Assembly: GCA_002898915.1 (NCBI GenBank)
Contig: BEHO01000075.1
Span: 1-6,233, forward strand
Reading direction: 5' to 3'
Origin: a bacterium HR12
GTDB lineage: Bacteria > Actinomycetota > UBA4738 > HRBIN12
Length of the DNA stretch: 6,233 bases
The notes beneath the pieces were generated by a model that saw only the letters and a list, made by a program, of their open reading frames with translations, had not been told where the DNA came from and made no database searches. Made by a program: the position numbers and the translations under genes. Below are positions 6,132 through 6,233 of this stretch, piece by piece; within the stretch, counting starts at the first letter, position 1; every line of letters begins with the position of its first letter.

Positions 6132-6233
6132 GTGGAAGCGGGCGAGCAGACGAGATCGGAGCGGCGGGGCGGGATCCTCTCCCGCCTGCGCCCGGGGGGT
6201 GGAGAGCCCGAGCCGGCCAGCGGGCTCGAGCTG
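6132..6233 (+). CDS. 5' end of a gene, probably (p)ppGpp synthetase RelA
   Basis: An open frame of 34 codons begins at GTG 6132 behind GGAGGAGG and runs off the window. The peptide starts MEAGEQTRSERRGGILSRLR and continues Gly/Pro/Glu-rich, ending ASGLEL. It contains no recognisable domain, so the sequence itself does not identify it. The suggestion of RelA/SpoT rests on gene order: in many actinobacteria secD-secF-apt is followed directly by relA, and actinobacterial RelA proteins commonly start with a variable, basic, disordered leader before the HD domain. Other possibilities cannot be excluded. Confidence 0.5.
   Translation, partial: MEAGEQTRSERRGGILSRLRPGGGEPEPASGLEL

Overview
The window is a very GC-rich stretch with G/C at most third codon positions and many GTG starts. 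It reads left to right on the + strand as a compact housekeeping block: 3' end of ruvA, ruvB, yajC, an HD-domain phosphohydrolase, secD, secF, apt, and the first codons of one more gene. The order ruvA-ruvB-yajC-secD-secF-apt, normally followed by relA, is the classical actinobacterial arrangement. The SecD transmembrane motif (TTDSYIVFFERLKDEVRAG, with the acidic residue in a T-[TA]-D-S context) is also of the actinobacterial type. The organism is therefore most likely a member of the Actinomycetota. The unusual SecD and the HD gene inside the sec operon suggest a less-studied, perhaps deep-branching lineage, but the window alone cannot fix this.

Layout. 1-299 is the Holliday-junction branch-migration pair ruvA (partial) and ruvB, 9 bases apart. 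1300-1370 is a short intergenic gap with a weak GC hairpin, possible -10 elements and a strong ribosome-binding site. 1371-5561 is a tightly packed translocase cluster, yajC-HD-secD-secF, in which each junction is a 4-base GTGA or ATGA stop/start overlap, implying translational coupling. 5566-6087 is apt, whose ribosome-binding site contains the secF stop codon. 6088-6131 is a second short gap, and from 6132 a new reading frame runs off the window; by gene order it is probably relA. No RNA genes, mobile elements, CRISPR arrays or minus-strand genes are supported.

How the genes work together. RuvAB processes recombination intermediates. YajC, SecD and SecF form the accessory membrane complex that uses the proton gradient to pull secreted proteins through SecYEG. 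Apt salvages adenine to AMP, and the expected next gene would make or degrade (p)ppGpp.

The most notable observation is inside secD. About 190 residues (roughly 98-290) are inserted into the extracytoplasmic P1 domain, and they consist of five degenerate tandem repeats of about 35 residues. Each has a cysteine pair, spaced exactly C-x10-C in four of the five, followed by a TREEA-like helix. I know of no described SecD with such a disulfide-type repeat array. The second point is the HD hydrolase co-translated with the Sec accessory genes, whose role there is unknown to me.
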